From NCBI GenBank assembly GCA_009926525.1, contig RFOR01000004.1, positions 1-16,380 on the forward strand: a DNA stretch of 16,380 bases, read 5' to 3'. Position 1 is the first letter of the stretch; each line of letters opens with the position of its first letter. The notes under the pieces are model-generated. The model did no database searches. It saw only the letters and a program-made list of their open reading frames with translations, and was not told where the DNA came from. The position numbers and the translations under genes are program-made. The stretch comes from Methylophilaceae bacterium (lineage in GTDB: Bacteria > Pseudomonadota > Gammaproteobacteria > Burkholderiales > Methylophilaceae). Shown here in pieces: positions 6,683 through 13,223 of this stretch.

Positions 6683-8158
6683 ATGAAACAAGACCATAAC
6701 ACACCAACGCAAACCAATCACTTCAGCACTGCCACTGAAACATTGCTAGACCCAACAAATCTAGACATCCCTGCTTTGCAGGGTGTGTTAAACAACATCA
6801 TGACGCATGAGATTGACTATGCGGATTTATACTTCCAATACAGTCGCTCGGAAAGCTGGGGCCTAGAAGAGGGCCAAGTAAAATCAGGCAACTTCAGCAT
6901 AGACCAAGGCGTCGGTGTTCGCGCAGTCAGTGGCGAAAAAACTGCTTTTGCTTACTCAGACGACATTAACTTACCCGCTCTTCAACAAGCAGCAAATGCG
7001 ACAAAAGCCATTGCTGACATGGGCAATGATAGCTTTGAGGCAAACAAGACTGGCATTGTTGAGCGCGTTGAAGCACCACAGCTTTATATTCCACAAGACC
7101 CGATTGCATCGCTTAGCGCAGAAGCCAAAGTGAAATTATTAGAACGCCTAGAAACCTTCGCTCGAAAAGTAGACCCGCGCATTTCGCAAGTTACGGCTTC
7201 TATCGCTGGCGAGTATGAAGTCATCATGGTGGCGCGACATGATGGGGTGATGGCTGCTGATGTTCGTCCTTTAGTTCGACTCTCTATTAACGTGATTGCC
7301 GAAGGTAATGGTCGCCGTGAACAAGGATCAGCAGGCGGTGGAGGTCGTTTTGATTATGCTTACTTTACTGACGCTGTCTTACAAGATTATGCGGAAAAAG
7401 CTGTACATCAAGCACTCGTCAATTTAGATGCGCGCCCTGCCCCAGCGGGCAATATGACGGTTGTATTGGGCGCAGGTTGGCCAGGCATTTTATTACACGA
7501 AGCCATTGGTCACGGCTTAGAAGGCGACTTTAACCGCAAAGGTAGTTCAGCTTTCTCAGGAAAAATTGGCCAACGCGTTGCTTCAAAGGGCGTGACGGTG
7601 GTGGATGATGGCACGATTAGCAACCGTCGTGGATCATTGAGCCTTGATGACGAAGGCAACCCAACACAGCGAACTGTGTTAATTGAAGATGGTATTTTGC
7701 GCGGCTATATTCAAGACAGCCTCAATAGCCGTTTAATGGGCATGCCACTAACTGGCAATGCGCGCCGCGAATCTTATGCGCATATTCCTATGCCGCGCAT
7801 GACCAATACCTACATGCTAAATGGAGATATGCCACCAGAGGAAATCATCAAGTCAGTTAAAAATGGTTTGTATGCGGCTAACTTCGGTGGCGGACAAGTG
7901 GACATCACAAGCGGAAAGTTCGTATTTAGCGCTGCTGAAGCTTATATGATTGAAGACGGCAAAATTACCTACCCTGTTAAAGGTGCCACCCTTATCGGCA
8001 ATGGGCCTGATGTTTTAACGCGCGTCTCAATGATAGGCAATGATATGGAATTGGACAGCGGTGTTGGCACTTGCGGCAAAGAAGGTCAAAGTGTTCCGGT
8101 CGGGGTGGGGCAACCAACCTTAAGAATTGATGGCCTAACTGTAGGCGGAACGGCTTAA
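6683..8158 (+). CDS. tldD: TldD metalloprotease subunit
   Basis: TldD pairs with TldE (PmbA) to form a zinc protease that degrades unfolded peptides; in E. coli the pair matures microcin B17 and affects the CcdA antitoxin. The 491-residue length fits the family (~480). The metal-binding signature [11 protein letters not shown] is at residues 272-282, with His272, Glu273 and His277 in the HExxxH pattern. The conserved Cys464 in GTCGKEGQ near the C-terminus would complete the zinc site. The N-terminal half contains the ADLYFQ and [18 protein letters not shown] segments typical of TldD. The chosen ATG at 6683 has only a weak upstream GAAAG; the first ~30 residues are poorly conserved, so the real start could be slightly downstream. 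TldE is not in the window, which is normal because the genes are usually unlinked. The hydrolase-tldD order is a common betaproteobacterial arrangement. Confidence 0.93.
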   Translation: MKQDHNTPTQTNHFSTATETLLDPTNLDIPALQGVLNNIMTHEIDYADLYFQYSRSESWGLEEGQVKSGNFSIDQGVGVRAVSGEKTAFAYSDDINLPALQQAANATKAIADMGNDSFEANKTGIVERVEAPQLYIPQDPIASLSAEAKVKLLERLETFARKVDPRISQVTASIAGEYEVIMVARHDGVMAADVRPLVRLSINVIAEGNGRREQGSAGGGGRFDYAYFTDAVLQDYAEKAVHQALVNLDARPAPAGNMTVVLGAGWPGILLHEAIGHGLEGDFNRKGSSAFSGKIGQRVASKGVTVVDDGTISNRRGSLSLDDEGNPTQRTVLIEDGILRGYIQDSLNSRLMGMPLTGNARRESYAHIPMPRMTNTYMLNGDMPPEEIIKSVKNGLYAANFGGGQVDITSGKFVFSAAEAYMIEDGKITYPVKGATLIGNGPDVLTRVSMIGNDMELDSGVGTCGKEGQSVPVGVGQPTLRIDGLTVGGTA

Positions 8159-8214
8159 AAGATTGATGACTGTTTGGCAAAAAACTTAAACTGTGTTTTA
8201 CTTCGGTTTATGCA

Positions 8215-8243
8215 TTACTCGGTCATGTATTAATTGTTATACA
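8215..8243 (+). promoter_or_regulatory. weak candidate promoter for the H1-like gene
   Basis: In the AT-rich gap after tldD, TATACA (8238-8243) could serve as a -10 element, with TTACTC (8215-8220) 17 nt upstream as a poor -35. The downstream gene has its own good ribosome binding site, so some promoter in this gap is likely, but this particular pair is tentative. Confidence 0.25.
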
Positions 8244-8285
8244 AAATTAACTTAAGTATTTCTTTGAAAGCGAAGAGGATTAAAA

Positions 8286-8642
8286 ATGGCGACAAACGAG
8301 ACAACAACCCCAGCAGCTGCAAAACCTGCAGCAGCTAAAAAACCTGCAGCTGCTAAAAAGCCTGCAGTTAAGAAAGTAGCTACGACTAAAGTCGCCGCAA
8401 CTAAACCTGCAGCAGCCAAAAAGCCTGCTGCAGCAAAAACAACAGCTGCTAAACCAGCCACAGCAAAAAAACCAGCTGCGGCTAAGAAACCTGCCGTCAA
8501 AAAACCTGCTGCGCCTAAAGTAGCTGCTCCAAAATCTGTTGCTCCTAAAGCTGTCGCAGCAACGCCAGCTGTACCAAAAGCTGCGCCATCACTTGGCTTA
8601 TTTGGCTCAATTGGGGCATTCTTCAAAAAGTTACTCGGCTAA
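8286..8642 (+). CDS. Lys/Ala/Pro-rich histone H1-like protein
   Basis: A very basic 118-residue protein made mainly of KPAAAKKPA-type repeats (residues ~13-95), like the C-terminal tails of histone H1 and bacterial H1-like or AlgP-like proteins. Such tails bind DNA or other polyanions and may help organise the nucleoid. The last ~19 residues differ: a hydrophobic, probably amphipathic helix with LFGSIGAFFKKLL, which might touch membrane or a partner protein. AAGAGGA lies about 7 nt before the ATG at 8286. There is no globular DNA-binding domain. The antisense frame 8252-8626 is a by-product of the repeats. The neighbour at 8804 has a related Lys/Ala-rich tail. The function is inferred from composition. 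Confidence 0.8.
   Translation: MATNETTTPAAAKPAAAKKPAAAKKPAVKKVATTKVAATKPAAAKKPAAAKTTAAKPATAKKPAAAKKPAVKKPAAPKVAAPKSVAPKAVAATPAVPKAAPSLGLFGSIGAFFKKLLG
8322..8560 (+). repeat. degenerate in-gene repeats encoding KPAAAK-type units
   Basis: Repeats of Lys-Pro-Ala-Ala-Ala-Lys and Lys-Pro-Ala-Val-Lys-Lys units, with recurring nucleotide cores such as AAACCTGCAGC. Unit number is likely to vary between strains through slippage or recombination, and short reads may collapse the tract. Confidence 0.7.
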
Positions 8643-8702
8643 GCCACTAACTTTTCGTTAAAGCGCTAACAAAACGAAACCATCGTTTTGTTAGCGTGGC
8701 TT
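8641..8702 (+). terminator. large hairpin after the H1-like gene, possibly a three-way junction
   Basis: A perfect 14-bp stem, CGCTAACAAAACGA (8664-8677) with TCGTTTTGTTAGCG (8683-8696), closes on a 5-nt loop. Outside it AAGCCA (8641-8646) pairs with TGGCTT (8697-8702), and the intervening 17 nt on the left side can form a small TAAC/GTTA hairpin. The outer stem begins within the stop codon of the H1-like gene. There is no T run after it, so it may protect the 3' end of the mRNA or work as a weak terminator rather than a classical intrinsic one. Confidence 0.55.
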
Positions 8703-8729
8703 CAGACTATTAGCGCCGGACATAGCGTC

Positions 8730-8767
8730 GAGTGCACTTCACCCATACTTACCATGTATGGGCACTC
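8730..8767 (+). terminator. second hairpin followed by T-rich sequence
   Basis: GAGTGC (8730-8735) pairs with GCACTC (8762-8767), and inside it CCATAC (8743-8748) pairs with GTATGG (8756-8761) around a 7-nt loop, leaving a 7-nt one-sided bulge. It is followed by TTTAAAGTTTTATTG. It could terminate transcription of the H1-like gene or be part of the leader of the DUF2934-type gene. Confidence 0.5.
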
Positions 8768-8803
8768 TTTAAAGTTTTATTGTTTAACTTGAAAGGAAAG
8801 AAG

Positions 8804-9094
8804 ATGGCCATCAGCAAAACTGATAAACCAAGTACCGCGAAGAAATCAATACCAGAAAAAACAGTATCCAAGAGAGCTGCCGCTTCAAAAGCGCCCTCTG
8901 TCAAAAAAGTCGCCACAAAAAAACCTAGTACCAAAAAACCTGCTGCCAAAAAATCTGCGAAGCCCAGCCCTGAGGCGCTTTACAAGATGACAGAAGTTGC
9001 AGCCTATTACATCGCTCAAAACAATGGTTTTGCAGGCAATCCGAGCGATTATTGGATCACGGCTGAAGCGCAAATTAGCGCACTATACAAATAA
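8804..9094 (+). CDS. Lys/Ala-rich N-terminal tail plus DUF2934-type domain
   Basis: A 96-residue basic protein. Residues 1-60 are a Lys/Ala/Ser/Pro-rich tail with repeated KKPSTKKPAAKK-like units, similar in style to the H1-like neighbour. Residues ~64-94 (VAAYYIAQNNGFAGNPSDYW then TAEAQI) match the short DUF2934 signature: an AYY.A helix, a G..G turn, D.W and an AE..I helix. The function of DUF2934 is unknown. The ATG at 8804 is chosen because AAAGGAAAG sits just upstream; a longer frame from a GTG at 8732 would run through the hairpin at 8730-8767 and has no ribosome binding site. A DNA- or RNA-binding role is likely from the charge, but the domain gives no direct evidence. Confidence 0.8.
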   Translation: MAISKTDKPSTAKKSIPEKTVSKRAAASKAPSVKKVATKKPSTKKPAAKKSAKPSPEALYKMTEVAAYYIAQNNGFAGNPSDYWITAEAQISALYK

Positions 9095-9136
9095 GCTTTA
9101 CTCAAACCATCGCAAAACCAAATCTATCCCTTATTC

Positions 9137-9164
9137 ATAGCCTTAGCATCCATGCTAAGGCTAT
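9137..9164 (+). terminator. perfect 13-bp hairpin between the DUF2934-type gene and mfd
   Basis: ATAGCCTTAGCAT (9137-9149) and ATGCTAAGGCTAT (9152-9164) are exact inverse complements with only CC between them; in RNA the loop would open to about ATCCAT. No T run follows on either strand. The position fits a terminator or mRNA end-protecting structure for the DUF2934-type gene; an operator is an alternative. Confidence 0.55.
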
Positions 9165-9167
9165 AAT
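9162..9167 (+). promoter_or_regulatory. consensus TATAAT, candidate -10 element for mfd
   Basis: A perfect TATAAT 35 nt before the mfd ATG shares its first three bases with the end of the 13-bp hairpin. The -35 region at a normal distance (about 9139-9144, AGCCTT) is unlike consensus, so this may be a weak or activator-dependent promoter, or chance. Confidence 0.35.
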
Positions 9168-9202
9168 ACGGCTTCTTTACTTATTATTCGCGGCAAGACT
9201 TC

Positions 9203-12200
9203 ATGCAGTTTTCCTTAGCCATTCCGGCACAAGGCAGCACAAAAAAAATAGACAAGACATGCACTGGTTTAGATAGCGCGGTCCTTGCACAATTGGCGCT
9301 TGAGCTTAAGGCCAATAAAGGCAAAACCCCGCTTACTATCATCACTGCCAATGCCTTCGATGCGCAGCGTCTGCTTGAAGAAATGCCATGGTTTGCTCCT
9401 AACCTAGTCGCCAATCTATTGCCCGACTGGGAAACACTTCCTTACGACCACTTTTCACCGCATCCTGATTTAATTTCTGAACGACTATCCACGCTTTACC
9501 AAATTAGCCAAAACAATTGTGATGTGGTCATCGTGCCGGCAGGCACTGCACTGATTAAACTGCCGCCGATGGCTTACTTGGCGGCCAATAGCTTTATGCT
9601 TAAAAAAGGGCAAAAGCTAAATTTAGAAGCCTTAAGAAAACAATGTGCTGAAGCTGGCTACCATCATGTGAGCCAAGTGGTGAGTCCTGGTGAGTTTAGC
9701 GTGCGCGGTGGCTTAGTCGATTTATTCCCAATGGGGAGCAGCCTTCCCTTCCGTTTAGATTTATTCGACGATGAAATCGAGACCATCCGTACCTTTGATG
9801 TCGACACACAACGCAGTTTATATCCAGTCCCAGAAATTAGGTTGTTACCAGCCCGTGAGTTTCCGCTCGATGACCAAGGCATTGCGCAGTTTAGACAAAA
9901 CTTCCGTGAAAAATTTGAAGGCGATCCCTCAAGAAGCCGCATCTATAAAGATGTCAGCAAGGGTGTTGCGAGTGGTGGCATTGAATGGTACTTACCACTA
10001 TTCTTCGAAAAAACAGCAACCCTGCTTGATTACTTACCTGAACAAACCGTGCTCTGCATGCACGGCAATCTAGACAATGCCGCGCAGAGCTTTTGGTTTG
10101 AGGCACAGTCTCGTTATCGCCTACTAGCGCATGATGTTGAACGCCCTATTCTCGCGCCTGAAACCTTACTCATTAAAGCGGATGAGTTTTTCAGCCAAAC
10201 GCATCGTTACCCTCGTCTCACAATCAATAACGACGCAGCTCTTACTGGCCTTCCAGAGCTCGATATTGAACGCCGTGCAGAAAAGCCGCTCCATAAATTA
10301 GAGGCGTTTATCAAAGACTTTAAAGGCCGCATCTTGATTGCCGCCGAGAGCCTTGGACGCCGCGAAACGATACTTCAACTCTTAACAGACCAAGGCATCA
10401 AGCCTGATCTTTGTGAAAGCTGGGAAGACTTCAATACCAGTGCTGCCAAGCTAATGCTAGGGGTAACTACGCTGCATAGCGGCTTTCAATACAAAGACGT
10501 GGCGATTATCACAGAAGCCGAGTTATATGCTGCCACAGTGCGTCAGCAACGTCGCCGTGATAAAGAAAAAGCCCGAAGTACTGAAGGCATGCTTAAAGAT
10601 TTGTCCGAGCTACGCGAGAACGACCCTGTCGTCCACGAACAACATGGGGTTGGGCGTTACCGCGGCCTCATTAACTTAGACTTTGGCGAAGGTGAAACCG
10701 AGTTCTTGCTATTGGAATATGCGGGCGACGATAAGCTCTATGTGCCAGTCTCACAGCTATTCCTGATTTCACGTTACTCAGGTGGGCCACCAGAATCTGC
10801 ACCGCTTCACAGATTAGGCTCTGGCAACTGGGAAAAAGCCAAGAAAAAAGCACTCAAACAAATTCGCGATACTGCCGCAGAATTGCTGAATCTTTATGCA
10901 CAACGTGCATTACGTAAAGGCCATGCTTTTACCTTAAGCCTGCATGATTATGAAACTTTCGCCGAAGGATTCCCTTTTGAAGAAACGCCTGATCAGCTTT
11001 CTGCGATTGAAGCGGTTATTAGCGATATGCAATCAGGCAGACCAATGGACAGATTGGTGTGTGGCGATGTCGGCTTTGGTAAAACAGAAGTGGCCCTTCG
11101 TGCCGCTTTTGTGGCAGTAATGGGTGGTCGCCAAGTGGCAGTGCTCGTGCCAACGACGCTTCTTGCTGAACAGCATTTCCAAAACTTTAGCGACCGCTTT
11201 GCCGAATGGCCGATTAAGGTAGCTGAGATTTCTCGTTTCCGTACAGCAAAAGAGCAAGCCGAAGCCCTCAAAGGCTTGACTGACGGGAGTATCGATATCA
11301 TTATCGGCACACATCGTTTAATCTCAAAGGACGTGAAGTTTGATAATTTAGGCTTGGTCATTTTGGACGAAGAACACCGCTTTGGTGTTCGTCAAAAAGA
11401 GCAGCTGAAAGCCATGCGTGCAGAAGTCGATGTGCTAACTCTTACCGCCACGCCGATTCCTCGGACGCTTAGCATGGCGATGGAAGGCTTGCGTGAGTTC
11501 AGTGTGATTACTACGCCGCCGCAAAAACGCCTAGCGATTAAAACCTTTGCAACGGATTATTCAGAAGGCATTATTCGTGAAGCCGCGATGCGTGAGTTTA
11601 AACGTGGCGGCCAAGTTTATTTCTTACATAATGAAGTTGATACCATCCACTCTATGCGCGAAAAGCTAGAGCGTATCTTGCCGGAAGCACGTATCAGCAT
11701 TGCTCACGGACAATTACGTGAGCGCGAGCTAGAACATGTGATGCGTGACTTCTATCATCAGCGCTCAAACTTATTACTTTGTACTACCATTATTGAAACT
11801 GGTATTGATGTACCAACCGCCAACACGATTATTATGAACCGTGCGGACATGTTTGGCTTGGCACAACTGCATCAATTACGTGGACGTGTGGGTCGTTCCC
11901 ATCACCAAGCTTATGCATATTTACTCACCGAACCTAACCGTAAAATAACGCCACAAGCTCAAAAGCGTTTGGACGCGATTCAGCTCTTAGAAGATCTAGG
12001 TGCAGGCTTTCATCTTGCCATGCACGACTTGGAGATTCGCGGTGCAGGTGAATTGCTAGGCGACTCGCAAAGCGGCGAGATGCAAGAAATCGGCTTCCAC
12101 TTGTATTCAGAGATGCTATCTCATGCGGTGAAGCGTTTGAAAGAAGGCAAAGAACCAGATTTATCAGCACCATTGGGCGTCACCACAGAAATCAATCTTC

Positions 12201-12610
12201 ATACGCCAGCTTTGCTGACGAATGCTTATTGTCCTGACGTGCATGAACGCTTGGTCCTTTACAAGCGCCTCGCTAACTGCACGAATGACGACGAGCTAGA
12301 CACCATGCAAGAGGAGCTCATCGACCGGTTTGGCATGCTTCCCGAGCAGGGCGAAGCGTTGATGGCCTGCCATCGTTTGCGTGTTGCCGCCAAACCGCTT
12401 GGCATCATCAAAATTGATGCCAGTGATAGCGCGATTCAATTACAATTCTGCCAACAAGCAGATTTAGACCCAACCAAGCTAATTGCATTACTGCAACGTG
12501 ACCGTCGTTGCCGCATGAACGGCCCTGATAAATTGCGTATTACCGTGGCTTATGGTGATATCGTTCACCGTGCTGATTTCATTAAAAACATCATGAAAGA
12601 GTTTGTATAA
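9203..12610 (+). CDS. mfd: transcription-repair coupling factor Mfd
   Basis: Mfd is a DNA translocase that removes RNA polymerase stalled at lesions and recruits UvrA to start nucleotide excision repair. At 1135 residues it is full length (E. coli 1148). Residues ~1-340 form the UvrB-like module (LPDWETLPYD, then GEFSVRGGLVDLFP). The RNA polymerase-interacting domain starts near 474 (DPVVHEQHGVGRYRG). Helicase lobe 1 has Walker A GDVGFGKT at 621-628 and DEEH at 722-725, then LTATPIPRTL. Lobe 2 carries GRVGRS at 894-899 and the following translocation segment. The C-terminal regulatory domain is visible from about 985 (HTPALLTNAYCPDVHERL). No motif is missing. The ATG at 9203 has only a weak upstream site. 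The stop is directly followed by the ATG of the DedA-family gene, so the two are likely co-transcribed. Confidence 0.97.
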   Translation: MQFSLAIPAQGSTKKIDKTCTGLDSAVLAQLALELKANKGKTPLTIITANAFDAQRLLEEMPWFAPNLVANLLPDWETLPYDHFSPHPDLISERLSTLYQISQNNCDVVIVPAGTALIKLPPMAYLAANSFMLKKGQKLNLEALRKQCAEAGYHHVSQVVSPGEFSVRGGLVDLFPMGSSLPFRLDLFDDEIETIRTFDVDTQRSLYPVPEIRLLPAREFPLDDQGIAQFRQNFREKFEGDPSRSRIYKDVSKGVASGGIEWYLPLFFEKTATLLDYLPEQTVLCMHGNLDNAAQSFWFEAQSRYRLLAHDVERPILAPETLLIKADEFFSQTHRYPRLTINNDAALTGLPELDIERRAEKPLHKLEAFIKDFKGRILIAAESLGRRETILQLLTDQGIKPDLCESWEDFNTSAAKLMLGVTTLHSGFQYKDVAIITEAELYAATVRQQRRRDKEKARSTEGMLKDLSELRENDPVVHEQHGVGRYRGLINLDFGEGETEFLLLEYAGDDKLYVPVSQLFLISRYSGGPPESAPLHRLGSGNWEKAKKKALKQIRDTAAELLNLYAQRALRKGHAFTLSLHDYETFAEGFPFEETPDQLSAIEAVISDMQSGRPMDRLVCGDVGFGKTEVALRAAFVAVMGGRQVAVLVPTTLLAEQHFQNFSDRFAEWPIKVAEISRFRTAKEQAEALKGLTDGSIDIIIGTHRLISKDVKFDNLGLVILDEEHRFGVRQKEQLKAMRAEVDVLTLTATPIPRTLSMAMEGLREFSVITTPPQKRLAIKTFATDYSEGIIREAAMREFKRGGQVYFLHNEVDTIHSMREKLERILPEARISIAHGQLRERELEHVMRDFYHQRSNLLLCTTIIETGIDVPTANTIIMNRADMFGLAQLHQLRGRVGRSHHQAYAYLLTEPNRKITPQAQKRLDAIQLLEDLGAGFHLAMHDLEIRGAGELLGDSQSGEMQEIGFHLYSEMLSHAVKRLKEGKEPDLSAPLGVTTEINLHTPALLTNAYCPDVHERLVLYKRLANCTNDDELDTMQEELIDRFGMLPEQGEALMACHRLRVAAKPLGIIKIDASDSAIQLQFCQQADLDPTKLIALLQRDRRCRMNGPDKLRITVAYGDIVHRADFIKNIMKEFV

Positions 12611-13219
12611 ATGTTAGAACAAATCATTGCTGTCCTAGCCACTTGGATTATGAGCGTTATCTCTGCCTTAGGGTATAACGGCGTTGTCTTGCTGATGGCA
12701 ATTGAATCTGCCTGCATTCCTCTCCCTTCGGAGATTATCATGCCGTTCGCAGGATTTTTAGTATTCAAGGGTGAAATGACGCTTTTAGGCGTGGCGTTGG
12801 CTGGTGCGATTGGCTGTGTAGTAGGTTCCATCCCTGCATACTACTTAGGCATGTACGGTGGCAGACCGCTAGTAGAAAAATATGGGAAATGGGTACTCAT
12901 TTCTGCCAAGGATTTAAATTGGGCAGACCAAGCATTTGCCAAACACGGCGACTTGATTATTTTTGTAGGACGCTTATTGCCTGCCGTCCGCACCTTTATT
13001 GCATTCCCTGCAGGGGTAGCGCGTATGAATATAACCAAGTTTATTGCTTACACGTTTGTTGGCTCACTGATTTGGTGTTACTTATTAGCATTTGCAGGCT
13101 TCAAGATGGGGGAAAACTGGGAAAGTCTTAAAATATACTTTCATGAATTCCATTATCTAATTGCTGGCGCTGGCTTACTCTTTGTGATTTGGTACGTGAG
13201 AAGGCACTTTAAACACTAA
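12611..13219 (+). CDS. DedA-family membrane protein
   Basis: DedA proteins (SNARE-associated/VTT fold) are inner-membrane proteins needed for membrane homeostasis; some act as undecaprenyl-phosphate or phospholipid translocases, often proton-driven. The 202-residue length is typical. Signatures seen: ESACIPLPSE at 32-41 with acidic residues Glu32 and Glu41, GSIPAYYLG, and GRLLPAVRTFIAFPAG at 120-135 with Arg121 and Arg127 in the positions essential in E. coli YqjA/YghB. Several hydrophobic segments include re-entrant-type stretches around the proline-rich motifs and a final span near 180-197 before the basic tail RRHFKH. The start codon follows the mfd stop with no gap, and AAAGAG inside the mfd end may be its ribosome binding site. 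The substrate cannot be told from sequence. Confidence 0.92.
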   Translation: MLEQIIAVLATWIMSVISALGYNGVVLLMAIESACIPLPSEIIMPFAGFLVFKGEMTLLGVALAGAIGCVVGSIPAYYLGMYGGRPLVEKYGKWVLISAKDLNWADQAFAKHGDLIIFVGRLLPAVRTFIAFPAGVARMNITKFIAYTFVGSLIWCYLLAFAGFKMGENWESLKIYFHEFHYLIAGAGLLFVIWYVRRHFKH

Positions 13220-13223
13220 GCAG

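Noticed and set aside
6669..6686. Five-codon leader peptide (MKVSA) whose stop overlaps the tldD ATG
   Set aside because: Too short to judge and without a convincing ribosome binding site; could be chance.
8252..8626. 124-residue antisense frame opposite the H1-like gene
   Set aside because: Its low-complexity Ala/Gly/Phe content is the mirror of KPAAAK codons; there is no plausible start context.
8732..8803. 24-residue extension of the DUF2934-type gene from a GTG
   Set aside because: The region forms a hairpin and lacks a ribosome binding site; the ATG at 8804 has one.
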